The notes: generated by a model from the sequence alone, not told the origin. 64,000 nt of DNA from Pseudotamlana agarivorans (GCF_018860245.1 NZ_JAHKPD010000011.1:248001-312000), one strand, 5' to 3'; shown: positions 26,124 to 36,827, counted from the first letter of the stretch. Numbers and translations are program-made.

Positions 26124-27261
26124 CACAAAACCGCATATCCTCATATTTAGCGACTGGTTTTTACCAGCTTATAAGGCAGGTGGGCCCATTCAATCGGTAG
26201 CCAACTTGGTCAATCATTTAGGTCAGGATTACAATTTCTGGGTGGTAACCTCAAACACCGATTTGGACGCTCCCCTACCACTAAGGTCTGAGGAAACTAA
26301 TGTATGGCTACAAAAGGATAATTACCAAGTCATTTATCTAGATGCTCAGCATCAGAATTTAAAGGCATATAAGGAGATTATAACCCAACAAAATTTTAAG
26401 GCGGTATATTTTAATTCTTTATTTTCTCCTAAGTTCACATTGCTTCCCCTGTGGCTTACCCAAAATTTAGATATAAAAAAGGTACTAGCCCCTCGTGGAA
26501 TGCTAGGTAAAGGGGCATTAGCTATTAAACCTTTAAAAAAGAAGCTCTTTTTAGCTGCGCTTAAAGCTTCTGGATTGCCTAGTAAAATTTATTGGCATGC
26601 TACAGATGTTTCAGAGAAACTAGAAATAGAAGCGCATTTTGGTAAAAATATGAAGATCAATGTCGCTCCAAACCTTTCGGCAAAAATAAATAGCGAACCC
26701 ACACCTAAACTAAAAATAACTAATAGCCTAAACTTATTTTTTGTTTCACGAATTTCAATTAAAAAAAATTTATTAGCTTGTGTTAAGACCTTACAAGCTA
26801 TAAATTCAAAACTAGCTATTCAGTTTAAAATCATTGGTCCAATTGAAGAAAAAACATACTGGGCGCAGTGCCAAAGGGAAATTGAGAAATTACCGAGTAA
26901 CGTGACCTGTGAATATTTAGGAGCCATCCCAAATTTTAAACTAAAAGACACTTTAAAAGATTTACATGTCTTATTTTTACCTACACAGCATGAAAATTTT
27001 GGTCACGTGATTATGGAGGCCTGGCAAAACGCCTGCCCAGTTATTATTTCTAAAAATACCCCATGGAAAAATTTAGAACCAAAGCAAATAGGGTTTGACA
27101 TCCCATTAGATCACCAAGATACTTTAAAGCAAAAAATAGAACAATTTGCTAAAATGAACGAAGAAGAATTTCATGTTTGGTCACAAGCGAGTTTTAATTT
27201 TGCTAAAAAATTCACAGAAAACCCAGAGTTAATTTCAAAAACAAAAGCCCTGTTTGAATAA
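26116..27261 (+). CDS. Glycosyltransferase, GT4-like
   Basis: This 381-residue enzyme starts at a GTG overlapping the previous gene by 8 bases. Motifs are FSDWFLPAYKAGGPIQSVAN (N-terminal loop), LAPRGMLGKGALAIKPLKKK (a segment common in exopolysaccharide GT4 enzymes), LFFVSRISIKKNLLACV, PTQHENFGHVIMEAWQNACP and VIISKNTPWKNL. Donor and position in the repeat unit are unknown. Confidence 0.88.
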   Translation: MSNTKPHILIFSDWFLPAYKAGGPIQSVANLVNHLGQDYNFWVVTSNTDLDAPLPLRSEETNVWLQKDNYQVIYLDAQHQNLKAYKEIITQQNFKAVYFNSLFSPKFTLLPLWLTQNLDIKKVLAPRGMLGKGALAIKPLKKKLFLAALKASGLPSKIYWHATDVSEKLEIEAHFGKNMKINVAPNLSAKINSEPTPKLKITNSLNLFFVSRISIKKNLLACVKTLQAINSKLAIQFKIIGPIEEKTYWAQCQREIEKLPSNVTCEYLGAIPNFKLKDTLKDLHVLFLPTQHENFGHVIMEAWQNACPVIISKNTPWKNLEPKQIGFDIPLDHQDTLKQKIEQFAKMNEEEFHVWSQASFNFAKKFTENPELISKTKALFE

Positions 27262-27264
27262 AAA

Positions 27265-27810
27265 ATGAAAACCGATCTATCCAGTTATAACAATGCTTGG
27301 TATCGTCCAGGCAGCAAACTAAAACGGCTACTTTGGTATTTTACCAACGTACTGTTTTTTATAAACCCACTGAATCCTTCTTCTAAATTAAAAATCATAC
27401 TTTTAAAATGCTTTGGAGCAAGGGTTGGATCTGGAGTTATGATTAAACCGGGTGTTAATATTAAACACCCCTGGTTTTTAAACTTAGGAAACAACATTTG
27501 GATTGGTGAAAAGGTTTGGATTGACAACTTAACCGAAGTACGCATTGAAGACCATGTGTGCATTTCACAAGGCGCCATGCTACTCTGTGGCAATCATAAT
27601 TATAAAAAATCAAGCTTTGATTTACTTCTCGGTACAATCACCCTTAAAGAAGGGGCGTGGATTGGCGCAAAATCTACAGTTTGCCCAGGCGTTACTGCAC
27701 ATACCCATGCTGTTTTAACTGCAGGTTCTATAGCAACTAAAGATCTTGAAGCTTATCATATTTATCAAGGCAATCCAGCCATAAACACAAAAAAAAGAAC
27801 TATAAATTAA
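27265..27810 (+). CDS. WcaF-like hexapeptide acetyltransferase
   Basis: This 181-residue left-handed beta-helix protein resembles the colanic-acid O-acetyltransferase WcaF: WYRPGSKLKRLLWYFTNVLF at the N-terminus, then hexapeptide repeats (GVMIKPGVNIKHPW, LGNNIWIGEKVWIDNL, VCISQGAMLLCGNHNY, GAWIGAKSTVCPGVTAH) and IYQGNPA at the end. It would O-acetylate the polysaccharide from acetyl-CoA. It starts 3 bases after the preceding glycosyltransferase gene. Confidence 0.87.
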   Translation: MKTDLSSYNNAWYRPGSKLKRLLWYFTNVLFFINPLNPSSKLKIILLKCFGARVGSGVMIKPGVNIKHPWFLNLGNNIWIGEKVWIDNLTEVRIEDHVCISQGAMLLCGNHNYKKSSFDLLLGTITLKEGAWIGAKSTVCPGVTAHTHAVLTAGSIATKDLEAYHIYQGNPAINTKKRTIN

Positions 27811-27823
27811 CAACACACTATAA

Positions 27824-28759
27824 ATGAAAAGAATTCTAGTAACAGGAGGTGCCGGATTTGTAGGATCCCACTTATGCGAACGCTTATTAAACGAAGGTAA
27901 CGACGTCATTTGCTTAGACAATTATTTTACAGGGAACAAAGAAAATGTGGTACACCTGTTGGACAACCCGTATTTTGAGTTGGTACGTCACGACATTACA
28001 GAACCTTTCTACGCCGAAGTGGATGAAATTTATAACATGGCCTGTCCTGCTTCGCCCGTACACTACCAATATAACCCTATAAAAACTATTAAAACCTCGG
28101 TGATGGGGGCTATAAACACTTTAGGCTTGGCAAAACGTGTTAAGGCTAAAATATTACAGGCTTCTACGTCTGAAGTTTATGGAGATCCTACCGTACATCC
28201 ACAACCAGAAAGTTATTGGGGGAACGTCAACCCAATTGGTATTCGTTCTTGCTACGATGAAGGCAAACGCTGCGCTGAAACTTTATTTATGGACTACCAC
28301 AGTCAAAACGACGTGGCGATTAAAATCATTAGAATTTTTAATACTTATGGACCACGTATGAACCCTAACGATGGTCGCGTAGTTTCTAATTTTATTATGC
28401 AGGCTTTACGCGGGGAAGACATTACCATTTTTGGTGACGGAAAACAAACACGAAGCTTTCAATATGTAGATGATTTGGTAGAAGGGATCATCAGAATGAT
28501 GAACTCAGACCCTAAATTTTTAGGACCTGTGAATTTAGGAAACCCGAATGAGTTTACCATGCTTGAATTGGCCGAAGCAGTGATTCGATTAACCAATTCT
28601 AACTCTAAACTTAAATTCATGCCGCTTCCTCAGGATGATCCTAAACAACGTCAGCCAGATATCAATTTAGCTAAAGAAAAGTTAGACGGCTGGCAACCGA
28701 ACATTCAATTGGAAGAAGGGCTACTTGAAACCATCAAATATTTTAAAACTAAAATATAA
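27824..28759 (+). CDS. uxs: UDP-glucuronate decarboxylase (UDP-xylose synthase)
   Basis: This 311-residue extended SDR has [79 protein letters not shown] (catalytic Tyr and Lys) and [15 protein letters not shown]. These features are specific to UXS enzymes, which convert UDP-glucuronate to UDP-xylose. It uses the product of ugd at 15000, so xylose is a likely component of the polymer. Confidence 0.92.
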   Translation: MKRILVTGGAGFVGSHLCERLLNEGNDVICLDNYFTGNKENVVHLLDNPYFELVRHDITEPFYAEVDEIYNMACPASPVHYQYNPIKTIKTSVMGAINTLGLAKRVKAKILQASTSEVYGDPTVHPQPESYWGNVNPIGIRSCYDEGKRCAETLFMDYHSQNDVAIKIIRIFNTYGPRMNPNDGRVVSNFIMQALRGEDITIFGDGKQTRSFQYVDDLVEGIIRMMNSDPKFLGPVNLGNPNEFTMLELAEAVIRLTNSNSKLKFMPLPQDDPKQRQPDINLAKEKLDGWQPNIQLEEGLLETIKYFKTKI

Positions 28760-28774
28760 AGCAGCTTCGCTTTT

Positions 28775-29527
28775 ATGAAAGTATCTATAATCACAGCCAC
28801 CTATAACAGTGCCGATGTTATTGAAAACTGCATGCAGTCGGTATTAAATCAGGATTATCCTAATATTGAATACATCATCATCGATGGCCAATCTAAAGAC
28901 CATACATTAAATCGTGTTGTTGAATACCAAAAGAAGTATGCCAACATCAAAGTAATTTCCGAACCCGATTCGGGAATTTACGATGCGCTAAATAAAGGCA
29001 TACAAAGGGCTACTGGTGATGTGATTGGTTTTGTGCATTCCGATGATTTTTTAGCCAACCCCAGCGTAATTTCTAATATCGTAAAGGCTTTTAAATCAAA
29101 AAACTGTGATGGGGTCTATGGCGACTTGGAATACGTAGACCAACAAAACACCAATAAAGTGATTCGCTATTGGAAAAGCTGTGATTTTGATCAAAAATTA
29201 CTAAAAAAAGGTTGGATGCCCGCCCACCCTACCCTATTTTTAAAATCTGACATTTATAAAAAACATGGTATATTTGATTTAGATTTTAAAATTGCAGCGG
29301 ACTATGATTTTATTTTACGAGTTTTTAAAAATCCGGAGCTTCGTTTTGTGTACATTCCAGAAGTCATTACAAAAATGCGCATTGGCGGTGCCAGTAACCG
29401 AAGCTTAAAAAATATCATCTTAAAGTCGAAAGAAGATTATAAGGCACTGTATAAGAATAATATAGGCAGTTGGAATGCCTTAATCATCAAAAATGTGTCT
29501 AAACTAAGTCAGTTTTATAAAAAATAA
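28775..29527 (+). CDS. Glycosyltransferase family 2 (WcaE-like)
   Basis: This 250-residue GT-A enzyme has VSIITATYNSADVIENCMQS, IIDGQSKDHT in place of the usual DDGSTD, SEPDSGIYDALNKGI, FVHSDDFL (metal site) and AADYDFILRVF. The combination DGQSKDHT, PDSGIYDALNKGI and HSDD is typical of WcaE-type GT2 enzymes of exopolysaccharide clusters. It is followed after one base by the initiating phosphoglycosyltransferase. Confidence 0.88.
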   Translation: MKVSIITATYNSADVIENCMQSVLNQDYPNIEYIIIDGQSKDHTLNRVVEYQKKYANIKVISEPDSGIYDALNKGIQRATGDVIGFVHSDDFLANPSVISNIVKAFKSKNCDGVYGDLEYVDQQNTNKVIRYWKSCDFDQKLLKKGWMPAHPTLFLKSDIYKKHGIFDLDFKIAADYDFILRVFKNPELRFVYIPEVITKMRIGGASNRSLKNIILKSKEDYKALYKNNIGSWNALIIKNVSKLSQFYKK

Positions 29528-29528
29528 T

Positions 29529-30623
29529 ATGCTTACAACCACTTTATCTAATCCTATTATTCTAGCTATCATTTGTTGCTGTGGGTCCTTTGGTTTGGTA
29601 AATTACATGATTCCTAAAATTATTTTTATGGTCAATCACCATAATTTAAGTGAAGCACCAGGACATCGAAGTTCACATACCCGAGCAACACCTACTATGG
29701 GTGGTCTCGCTTTTTTTGTGGCCCTCATCATTAACTTGTTTTTATTCAAACATATTGATGTAGATGCCATAGGCTTAAACTTAGCCGCTGCCTTAACCTT
29801 GGTATTTATAATAGGCTTTAAAGATGATTTATCAGTGTCAACCCCTAGAGCACGGCTTTTAATAGAAGCTGCAGCTATACTAATTGTTCTCTTTCACCCA
29901 GGCTTTCATAGCAGCTCTCTAGATGGTTTTTTAGGGTTTAGCCAAGTCCCTCAACTGATTATAGATGCTCTGCATATTTTAATCATTCTAACTATTATCA
30001 ATGCCTATAACCTTATAGATGGTGTAGATGGCTTAGCTTCTGCCATAGGTATCAGTGGCTTTTCCATTCTGGCTTTAATTTTCCATAAAATAGATTTTCA
30101 TTTTTACTTTATATTAGCCTTAGTCCTCATAAGCATGTTATTAGCCTTTTTAAAGTATAATTTTTCCCATAAAAAGAAAATTTTTATGGGAGACACCGGT
30201 TCTTTAATCATCGGCTTTTGCTTAGCTTTTTTATGTCTTCGGTTTTTAACCATGGATAGTAATTTACATGAGCTTTTTTCCTTTAAAACAGAAAACAAGT
30301 TTTTTTTGGTGTCTGGCATATTGGCGGTTCCTTTTTTCGACATGCTTCGGGTTATTGGAGTCCGACTACTTCAAGGATCAAATCCCTTAACTGCCGACCG
30401 TAACCACATCCACCACATTTTACTAGATTTAGGCTTGCCGCATTATAAAATAGCCTTAATTTTGGGCGGTCTAAATTACTGCTTAGCCATTTTAATATTT
30501 TACCTGTCAGCGAATCTTAATAGTTTTGCCATGCTTGGGGCTATACTATTAATCTTTCTTGTATTACTAGCTGTATTTTATAGGCTTAGTAATCGTATTA
30601 ATACCCTAAAGCAAACCAAATAA
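29529..30623 (+). CDS. Polyprenyl-phosphate sugar-1-phosphate transferase (WecA/TagO/MraY family)
   Basis: This 364-residue multi-span protein has the family markers SSHTRATPTMGGLAFFVALI, FKDDLSVSTPRARL, AYNLIDGVDGLASAIG, IFMGDTGSLIIGF and a cytoplasmic His box DRNHIHHILLDLG. It transfers a sugar-1-phosphate, commonly GlcNAc-1-P, from a UDP-sugar to undecaprenyl phosphate. That step starts each repeat unit, so this is probably the initiating enzyme of the locus. Confidence 0.92.
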   Translation: MLTTTLSNPIILAIICCCGSFGLVNYMIPKIIFMVNHHNLSEAPGHRSSHTRATPTMGGLAFFVALIINLFLFKHIDVDAIGLNLAAALTLVFIIGFKDDLSVSTPRARLLIEAAAILIVLFHPGFHSSSLDGFLGFSQVPQLIIDALHILIILTIINAYNLIDGVDGLASAIGISGFSILALIFHKIDFHFYFILALVLISMLLAFLKYNFSHKKKIFMGDTGSLIIGFCLAFLCLRFLTMDSNLHELFSFKTENKFFLVSGILAVPFFDMLRVIGVRLLQGSNPLTADRNHIHHILLDLGLPHYKIALILGGLNYCLAILIFYLSANLNSFAMLGAILLIFLVLLAVFYRLSNRINTLKQTK

Positions 30624-30643
30624 AGATTAATCCATCACTTCTT

Positions 30644-31420
30644 ATGAATAAACAATTCCCTTTTCAATTAACTTTTAATGCTATCCTTTTTTGCCTTAGT
30701 GTTTTATGTTTAGGATCCTGTGCGTCTCCAAAAAAAATTCAATATTTCCAGGAGACTGAGGGTCAGGCTTTAGAAAGCGATATAAGTTATGACGAACCAG
30801 AAATACAAACAGGTGATTTAATTTTCATTAACATAAGTGCCACCAATGCCGAAGCGGCAATCCCCTTTAATTTATACGAATCGCCTATAATTGGCGCTGC
30901 CGCGGCAGCAAAACCTCAAGCTTATTTAGTGGATACCGATGGGGTTATTAATTTTCCGGTCTTAGGAAAATTAAATATTTTAGGTTTAACGACGAAAGAA
31001 CTTACTAAAAATCTCGAGGAACAGCTAAAAAACTACATCTCAGACCCTGTGATTAACATACGCTTTGCGAATTTCAGAGTATCGGTGCTTGGTGAAGTCA
31101 AAAACCCAGGTGCTATTCCGGTACTTAATGAACACATGTCTATTATTGAAGCTATTTCTATAGCAGGAGATTTAACCATTTATGGAAAACGCGATGATGT
31201 ACTTTTAATACGCACCGAAAACGGCGAAAAAAAACACATCAATCTTGATTTAACGCGTAGTGATATAATTAACTCCCCTTATTTTTATGTGAAACAAAAC
31301 GACATCATCTACGTGACACCCAATAAAACGAGAGTTAATGCCTCATCTGTTGGCCCTAATACCTCTGTAATCTTTTCTTCTATTTCTGTGCTACTTGCCG
31401 TAATAGCCCTTATCATTTAA
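30644..31420 (+). CDS. wza: Polysaccharide export lipoprotein (Wza-like)
   Basis: This 258-residue protein has a lipoprotein signal ending LCLGSCASPKK (lipid Cys about residue 26), a poly-export domain (EIQTGDLIFINISATN, AYLVDTDGVINFPVLGKLNI) and an SLBB domain (RVSVLGEVKNPGAIPVLNEH). It ends with a hydrophobic helix (VIFSSISVLLAVIALII). This fits the short Bacteroidota Wza form that makes the outer-membrane export channel with Wzc. It starts 20 bases after the preceding gene and 10 bases before wzc. Confidence 0.92.
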   Translation: MNKQFPFQLTFNAILFCLSVLCLGSCASPKKIQYFQETEGQALESDISYDEPEIQTGDLIFINISATNAEAAIPFNLYESPIIGAAAAAKPQAYLVDTDGVINFPVLGKLNILGLTTKELTKNLEEQLKNYISDPVINIRFANFRVSVLGEVKNPGAIPVLNEHMSIIEAISIAGDLTIYGKRDDVLLIRTENGEKKHINLDLTRSDIINSPYFYVKQNDIIYVTPNKTRVNASSVGPNTSVIFSSISVLLAVIALII

Positions 31421-31430
31421 AAAAACAAAC

Positions 31431-33773
31431 ATGCAAAATCAAGAGATACCTCCAAATATGATCATTGCTGAGGAGGAAACCACCAACATACGTCAAGAAA
31501 TTGAAAAATACGCTATCCACTGGAAATGGTTTGTATTGAGTATAATTTTAGCAGGAATAGGCGCCTTCCTCTATTTACGATATACGCCTAACCTTTATGA
31601 GGTAGCTACCACCATCCTCATAGAAGATGATGCCAAAGGGGCTTCACCAGAATTAGCTGTTTTTGAAGAACTAGGCATTGGAGGCAATCAAAAAAACATT
31701 GCCAACGAAATCACCATATTAGAATCAAGAAGCTTAATAAACAAAGTTGGAGAAAACCTTAAACTCAATATAGCGTATTTTAAAGACGGAAATATAAGAA
31801 GTACTGAACAACTGAAGAACGAACTCCCTTTTAATATTAACTTCTTAACCGCTGATTCCTTCCTTTTTGACTTTAGTACAGCTTTTAAAATCAATATCGT
31901 ATCTGATACAGCATTTGAAATATCTAATCTTGAGAATGAAAACAAGGAACAGCATAGTTTTGGATCTCCTATTGATTACAATGGATTAAAATTAATTATT
32001 ACACCGAAAACTATTAAAAACACCGATGAGACATTCACTGTTTCAATAAGTCCTTTAAAACAGGTAGTTCAAGGTTTACGAAATCAAATACAGGTCACAC
32101 TTTTAAATCCTAATGCCAGTGTTATAGAATTAAAAATGCAAAGCCGTAAGAAGGCAAAAGCTCAATTGATTTTAGATGAATTGGTGCGCCAGTACAATAA
32201 GGACGCTGTAGAATACAAAAACCTGATAGGCAATAATACAGACGCCTTTATAAAAGAACGTTTAGCACTTATTGAACAAGACCTTATTCAAGTAGATAAA
32301 AATGCTGAAACCTTTAAAACCGAAAATAAACTTACCGACATTAATACAGAAACCGGTATTGTACTAGCCACGAATTCTGAAATTGAAAAACAAATTATTG
32401 AACTCAACACCCAATTAAAACTAGTGGCTTATGTAAAGGCTCACTTAAAAGACAATCAAAACACATTAATACCTGAAAGTTTAGGCCTTAGTGATTCTAA
32501 TATCAACACAAGTAGTAGCCAATACAATGAATTACTATTAGAACGTAACAGAATTTCAAAAAGTACCGGTGGTAAAAACCCGGTAATCATAAACTTAGAC
32601 ACGCAACTCAACCAGATACGTGAAAGTATTGTACAAGGACTCGATAATTTAAAATCTAGTTTAAAGATTTCTCTGAACGATGCTATAGTCCAAGAGCAAA
32701 GAATGGCTTCTCGAATTTCTACAGCTCCGAAAAGGGAACGCGAATTTAGGGACATTCAACGCCAGCAACAAATTATTGAAACGTTATACCTGTTTTTACT
32801 ACAAAAACGAGAAGAAAATGCGATTTCTCTAGCGGTTACTGCACCTAACGCAAAATTAGTAGACGCGGCTGAAGGCGCAGCACACCCCGTGGGTCCCAAT
32901 AGAAAAATGATATATCTAACAGCAATTCTTCTGGGGCTAGCTATTCCTTTTGGTATTATTTTTATAGTAGACTTATTAGACAATAAGGTACACACACAAA
33001 AAGAATTAGAAGAGACCATCAAAGCACCTTTTATGGGAGCCATTCCAACAACTTCTAAAAAAGATCGCATGTTGGTTAAAGGAGATCGAGGAAGTTTGGC
33101 AGAGGCCTTTAGAATGGTACGAACCAACCTAAATTTTATGCTAGGTAATACAGAGGTAAGTGGCAAGGCTATTTTTGTTACTTCTACCCTACCTGGTGAG
33201 GGTAAGACTTTTGTCACCATTAATCTGGCTACCGTTTTTGCTATGACTGATAAAAAAGTTTTACTTATTGGAGCAGACATTCGTAAACCTAAAGTGGTTG
33301 AATATTTAGATATTAGTGCCACACACAAGGGCTTAACAGAATACCTAGCGGATAAAACTGTAACATTTAAAGACATTATAGAACCTCAAGAAAGGGGCTT
33401 CGACCTCATACAATCCGGTATCATCGCCCCAAACCCAGCCGAACTCCTTATGAACGGCCGTTTAGATGAACTCTTAGCCTACAGCAAGCAGCATTATGAT
33501 GTGGTGATTGTTGATACCGCTCCGGTTACCCTAGTGACCGACACCATCCAAATCGCTCCTAAAGCCGATTTATTCTTATACATCACCAGAGCCAATTACT
33601 TAGACAAACGCCTTCTAGACGTACCTAAACAATTGTATAACGAAAAACGTTTACCTAACATGTCGCTCGTTATGAATGGCACGGATCCTAAAAAAGGTTA
33701 CGGCTACGGCTACGGTGGTTACGGCTATGGTAACGACGAAGAAAAGACACCTTGGTGGCGTTTTAATAAATAA
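31431..33773 (+). CDS. wzc: Polysaccharide co-polymerase / tyrosine autokinase (Wzc-like)
   Basis: This 780-residue protein has two membrane spans (near residues 35-55 and 495-515) enclosing a periplasmic Wzz/GNVR region with coiled-coil. A cytoplasmic BY-kinase domain follows: Walker A VTSTLPGEGKTFVTINLA, Walker A' VLLIGADIRKPKVVEYL, Walker B DVVIVDTAPVTL. The tail is a Tyr/Gly cluster (GYGYGYGGYGYG) that can be autophosphorylated. The A' motif reads GAD where most BY-kinases have DAD, but the following D and RKP are kept. It controls chain length and export together with Wza. No Wzb phosphatase is seen in the window. It is the last gene of the locus. Confidence 0.93.
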   Translation: MQNQEIPPNMIIAEEETTNIRQEIEKYAIHWKWFVLSIILAGIGAFLYLRYTPNLYEVATTILIEDDAKGASPELAVFEELGIGGNQKNIANEITILESRSLINKVGENLKLNIAYFKDGNIRSTEQLKNELPFNINFLTADSFLFDFSTAFKINIVSDTAFEISNLENENKEQHSFGSPIDYNGLKLIITPKTIKNTDETFTVSISPLKQVVQGLRNQIQVTLLNPNASVIELKMQSRKKAKAQLILDELVRQYNKDAVEYKNLIGNNTDAFIKERLALIEQDLIQVDKNAETFKTENKLTDINTETGIVLATNSEIEKQIIELNTQLKLVAYVKAHLKDNQNTLIPESLGLSDSNINTSSSQYNELLLERNRISKSTGGKNPVIINLDTQLNQIRESIVQGLDNLKSSLKISLNDAIVQEQRMASRISTAPKREREFRDIQRQQQIIETLYLFLLQKREENAISLAVTAPNAKLVDAAEGAAHPVGPNRKMIYLTAILLGLAIPFGIIFIVDLLDNKVHTQKELEETIKAPFMGAIPTTSKKDRMLVKGDRGSLAEAFRMVRTNLNFMLGNTEVSGKAIFVTSTLPGEGKTFVTINLATVFAMTDKKVLLIGADIRKPKVVEYLDISATHKGLTEYLADKTVTFKDIIEPQERGFDLIQSGIIAPNPAELLMNGRLDELLAYSKQHYDVVIVDTAPVTLVTDTIQIAPKADLFLYITRANYLDKRLLDVPKQLYNEKRLPNMSLVMNGTDPKKGYGYGYGGYGYGNDEEKTPWWRFNK

Positions 33774-34407
33774 TGTCCCCTCGAGGGCAATACTTCTCGA
33801 CTCCGCTCGAAGACCGTCACGAATCATCAATTTAACCGGTGTTCGAGCGGAGTCGAGAACAAATCTGTGTCTAAAACACCCTCAGTGAGTCTTTGTGAAC
33901 TTCTCAGTGCCTCTGTGTAATATTAATTTCTTGTTTAGTCACAAAAAATACGATATAAAATCTGTGAAAATCAGTGTAATCTGTGTCTAAAAAAATCCTC
34001 TATGGGGCTCTGTGAAATCCTCAGTGCCTCTCTGTGTAATAAAACCAATAGCAAATCTCCCCAAAAACTTACAATCCCAAACCAAAACCCTCAACTTTAA
34101 CACCAAATGAAAACATTTAACATTTCATTAATAAGGGTAAACACGATTTTTGTACTCTATATAGAGGACTTGTATATCAAAAGTTTACTTTAGCTATTTT
34201 TGGGTATACATGCTATGAGATGATAACGCATCAATAATTTAAAAGACACTTAAAACAAGAAACTATCTAAAAAGTAACACATTCTGGCATTCAGAAGGAG
34301 GAACGACTGAAGAATTTTTTACTAATCACTAAGATTCCTGGCACCCTTGTGATGACACCATTATTAATTTTTCAGATAAGCACCTTTTTTAATAAACCAT
34401 CCAACTT
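33774..34407. other. Repeat-rich gap between the polysaccharide locus and dsbD
   Basis: This 634-base gap holds inverted-repeat copy B (33793-33860) and two degenerate copies of a roughly 60-base unit (about 33864-33920 and 33980-34040, sharing CTGTGTCTAA and CTCAGTGCCTCT). The rest is AT-rich. A 28-codon frame from 34107 has no recognisable content and I do not call it a gene. Confidence 0.6.
33793..33860. repeat. Inverted-repeat element with 18-bp arms, copy B (after wzc)
   Basis: The arms TTCTCGACTCCGCTCGAA and TTCGAGCGGAGTCGAGAA are identical to copy A at 10517. The interior shares GACCGTNACG and AACCGGTG. It lies 19 bases after the wzc stop codon, where a terminator of the locus would be expected. 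Confidence 0.75.
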
Positions 34408-36399
34408 ATGAAAAAAATATTCCTACTATGCACCCTCCTTTTCGTTTCACTTGGACAAGCACAAATTTTCAACCCAGTTGAATGGTCTACTTCCGTTGAA
34501 AAACTTTCAGATTCCGAGTATAAGTTGATCTCAACAGCTACAATTGAAAAAGGTTGGCACTTATATTCTCAAGATGTTCCTGAAAACGGTCCGATTCCAA
34601 CAACGTTCACTTATGATGATGGCGCTGGTGCGATTAAAATCAAAGGGAATACCATAGAAAACGAAGGACATACAGTGGACGATCCTGTTTTTGAAATGGA
34701 AATCACCTATTTTGAAAACACGGCTACTTTTGAACAGAAGGTTGAGGTTTCAGGAAACGAAACATCCATAGAAGCTATGGTGGAGTTCATGGTATGTGAC
34801 GATGCCAGATGCCTACCCCCTACTGAAGTGGATTTGGTTTTTACCCTTTCGGAAAAAGCAGCGTCAATTTCTGAGCCTATAACTGAAGAAGAAGCTCATA
34901 CTAATACATCTACCCTAAAAAACCATACCAATTCAAGCACTAACAAATCAAAGGAACAAGGTTTATGGGGCATCTTTTTTATCGCCTTCTTTTCAGGCTT
35001 TGCAGCATTATTGACACCTTGTGTGTTCCCTATGATTCCAATGACGGTGAGCTTCTTTACCAAACAGAGTAAAACCAAAGCCGCTGGTATTAAAAATGCG
35101 GTCATTTACGGCTTTTCCATTATTGTTATTTATGTGATCCTTGGCATTTTAGTGAGCCTTATTTTCGGTGCCGATGCCTTAAACGCCTTGTCAACTAATG
35201 TGTGGTTTAATATCATTTTCTTTTTACTACTCTTGGTTTTTGCAGCTTCTTTCTTGGGCGCTTTTGAAATCATGCTACCAAATTCTTGGGCAAACAAAGT
35301 AGATTCTCAAGCCGATAGAGGTGGGTTAATTGGCATCTTTTTTATGGCTTTGGCATTAGCAATTGTATCTTTTTCTTGTACCGGGCCAATTGTTGGAACT
35401 TTGTTAGTCCAAGCCGCCGCTGGTGGAAGTCAAATTGGTCCTATTGTGGGTATGCTTGGATTTTCTATGGCCATTGCGTTACCCTTTGCTATATTCGCGG
35501 CATTCCCAGGGTGGTTAAATTCTTTACCAAAATCTGGAGGCTGGTTAAATACCGTAAAAGTGGTTTTAGGGTTCTTAGAATTAGCGTTAGCCTTTAAATT
35601 CTTATCGAACGCCGATCTGGTTTTACAATTACATTGGTTAGAACGTGAAGTATTCATCGCAATTTGGATTGCCATATTCGGTGCCCTTGCCTTTTATTTA
35701 TTCGGAAAAATACAGCTACCACATGATTCTCCGTTAACACATATTTCCGTAGGCCGATTAAGTTTAGGACTTGTTGTGTTATCATTCACCATTTATATGA
35801 TTCCAGGGCTTTGGGGCGCACCTTTAAATTTAATAAGTGCCTTCCCACCACCTCAACATTACAGTGAATCCCCTTATGGTGTTGGCTATACGCAATTGGC
35901 TTCAAGTCATGTTCCTGGAGGGCAACATAATGAAGTTCCTGAAGGGGCACACCTCATGCCGCCTCATAATATTTTAGCTTTTAATGATTATGATAAAGGC
36001 CTTGCTTATGCAAAGCAAGTTGGAAAACCCGTTATGATTGATTTTACAGGACATGCCTGCGTGAATTGTAGAAAAATGGAACAAAACGTTTGGATTAAAC
36101 CAAAGGTGCTCGATATTTTAAAGAATGATGTGATTTTAATTTCATTATATGTTGATGATAAACGTAAATTAAAAGATGCCGAGATTGTAGATTCAAAGTT
36201 AAAACCTGGCAAGAAACTAAAATACATCGGACAAAAATGGAGCGAATTGCAAACCATTAAATACAAAACCAATTCGCAACCTTTTTATGTTTTAATGGAT
36301 CATAACGAAGAAAACCTTTTAGATCCTGTGGCGTATACCCCTGACGCTGATGCCTATTACAATTGGTTGAAAGAAGGGATTTCAAAGTTTGAGAAGTAG
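34408..36399 (+). CDS. dsbD: Thiol:disulfide interchange protein DsbD
   Basis: This 663-residue protein has a signal peptide ([19 protein letters not shown]). A periplasmic N-terminal domain (residues about 20-150) contains [12 protein letters not shown]. About eight membrane spans carry the two redox cysteines in [19 protein letters not shown] and [18 protein letters not shown]-terminal thioredoxin domain has [17 protein letters not shown]. It passes electrons from cytoplasmic thioredoxin to periplasmic targets. The domain order and length match Bacteroidota DsbD. The gene is monocistronic, with repeats on both sides. Confidence 0.93.
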   Translation: MKKIFLLCTLLFVSLGQAQIFNPVEWSTSVEKLSDSEYKLISTATIEKGWHLYSQDVPENGPIPTTFTYDDGAGAIKIKGNTIENEGHTVDDPVFEMEITYFENTATFEQKVEVSGNETSIEAMVEFMVCDDARCLPPTEVDLVFTLSEKAASISEPITEEEAHTNTSTLKNHTNSSTNKSKEQGLWGIFFIAFFSGFAALLTPCVFPMIPMTVSFFTKQSKTKAAGIKNAVIYGFSIIVIYVILGILVSLIFGADALNALSTNVWFNIIFFLLLLVFAASFLGAFEIMLPNSWANKVDSQADRGGLIGIFFMALALAIVSFSCTGPIVGTLLVQAAAGGSQIGPIVGMLGFSMAIALPFAIFAAFPGWLNSLPKSGGWLNTVKVVLGFLELALAFKFLSNADLVLQLHWLEREVFIAIWIAIFGALAFYLFGKIQLPHDSPLTHISVGRLSLGLVVLSFTIYMIPGLWGAPLNLISAFPPPQHYSESPYGVGYTQLASSHVPGGQHNEVPEGAHLMPPHNILAFNDYDKGLAYAKQVGKPVMIDFTGHACVNCRKMEQNVWIKPKVLDILKNDVILISLYVDDKRKLKDAEIVDSKLKPGKKLKYIGQKWSELQTIKYKTNSQPFYVLMDHNEENLLDPVAYTPDADAYYNWLKEGISKFEK

Positions 36400-36827
36400 A
36401 TAAATAGTTTGAAGTTTGAAGTATTTAGGTTTCAGGTTTCGATGCAGTTGATTAAAACACTTCTGAACTTGAAATCAACTTAAGAAATGGTGTTCGAGCT
36501 TGCCTATCGGCAGAATGGCGGAGTCGAGAACGTCTCGAATAATTTATTTTTTCGCTTTTAGGAATACGTTTTACATAACAGTAAAGCATATGAAGTTAGC
36601 TTTTTTACACCAGTTTATGAATACTTCTCGACTCCGCTCGAAGACCGTAACGAAAACCCGATAAAACCGGTGTTCGAGTACAGTGGAGAACGTATAGAAA
36701 TAATAGTCTGATTACGACCTACAAAAACGTAGTAATCAACTTTAGAACGGTGTTCGAGCGGAGTCGAGAACATTTTCACACATTATAAAATTTAAAATAT
36801 CACAACCAACCACATACCGCTTTTCAA
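36400..36827. other. Gap with several TCGAG-family repeat copies
   Basis: Four members or fragments of the inverted-repeat family fall here: about 36488-36531 (with an inserted GCCTATCGGCAG), copy C 36624-36691, and an isolated right arm at 36749-36771 (GGTGTTCGAGCGGAGTCGAG). No gene is seen. Confidence 0.65.
36624..36691. repeat. Inverted-repeat element, copy C (decayed right arm)
   Basis: The left arm is intact (CTTCTCGACTCCGCTCGAAG). The right arm reads TTCGAGTACAGTGGAGAA, with four changes, so the hairpin is weaker than in copies A and B. Confidence 0.7.

Noticed and set aside
34107-34193. 28-codon frame upstream of dsbD
   Set aside because: It has no recognisable motif, composition is like the AT-rich surroundings, and no promoter box is clear; probably chance.
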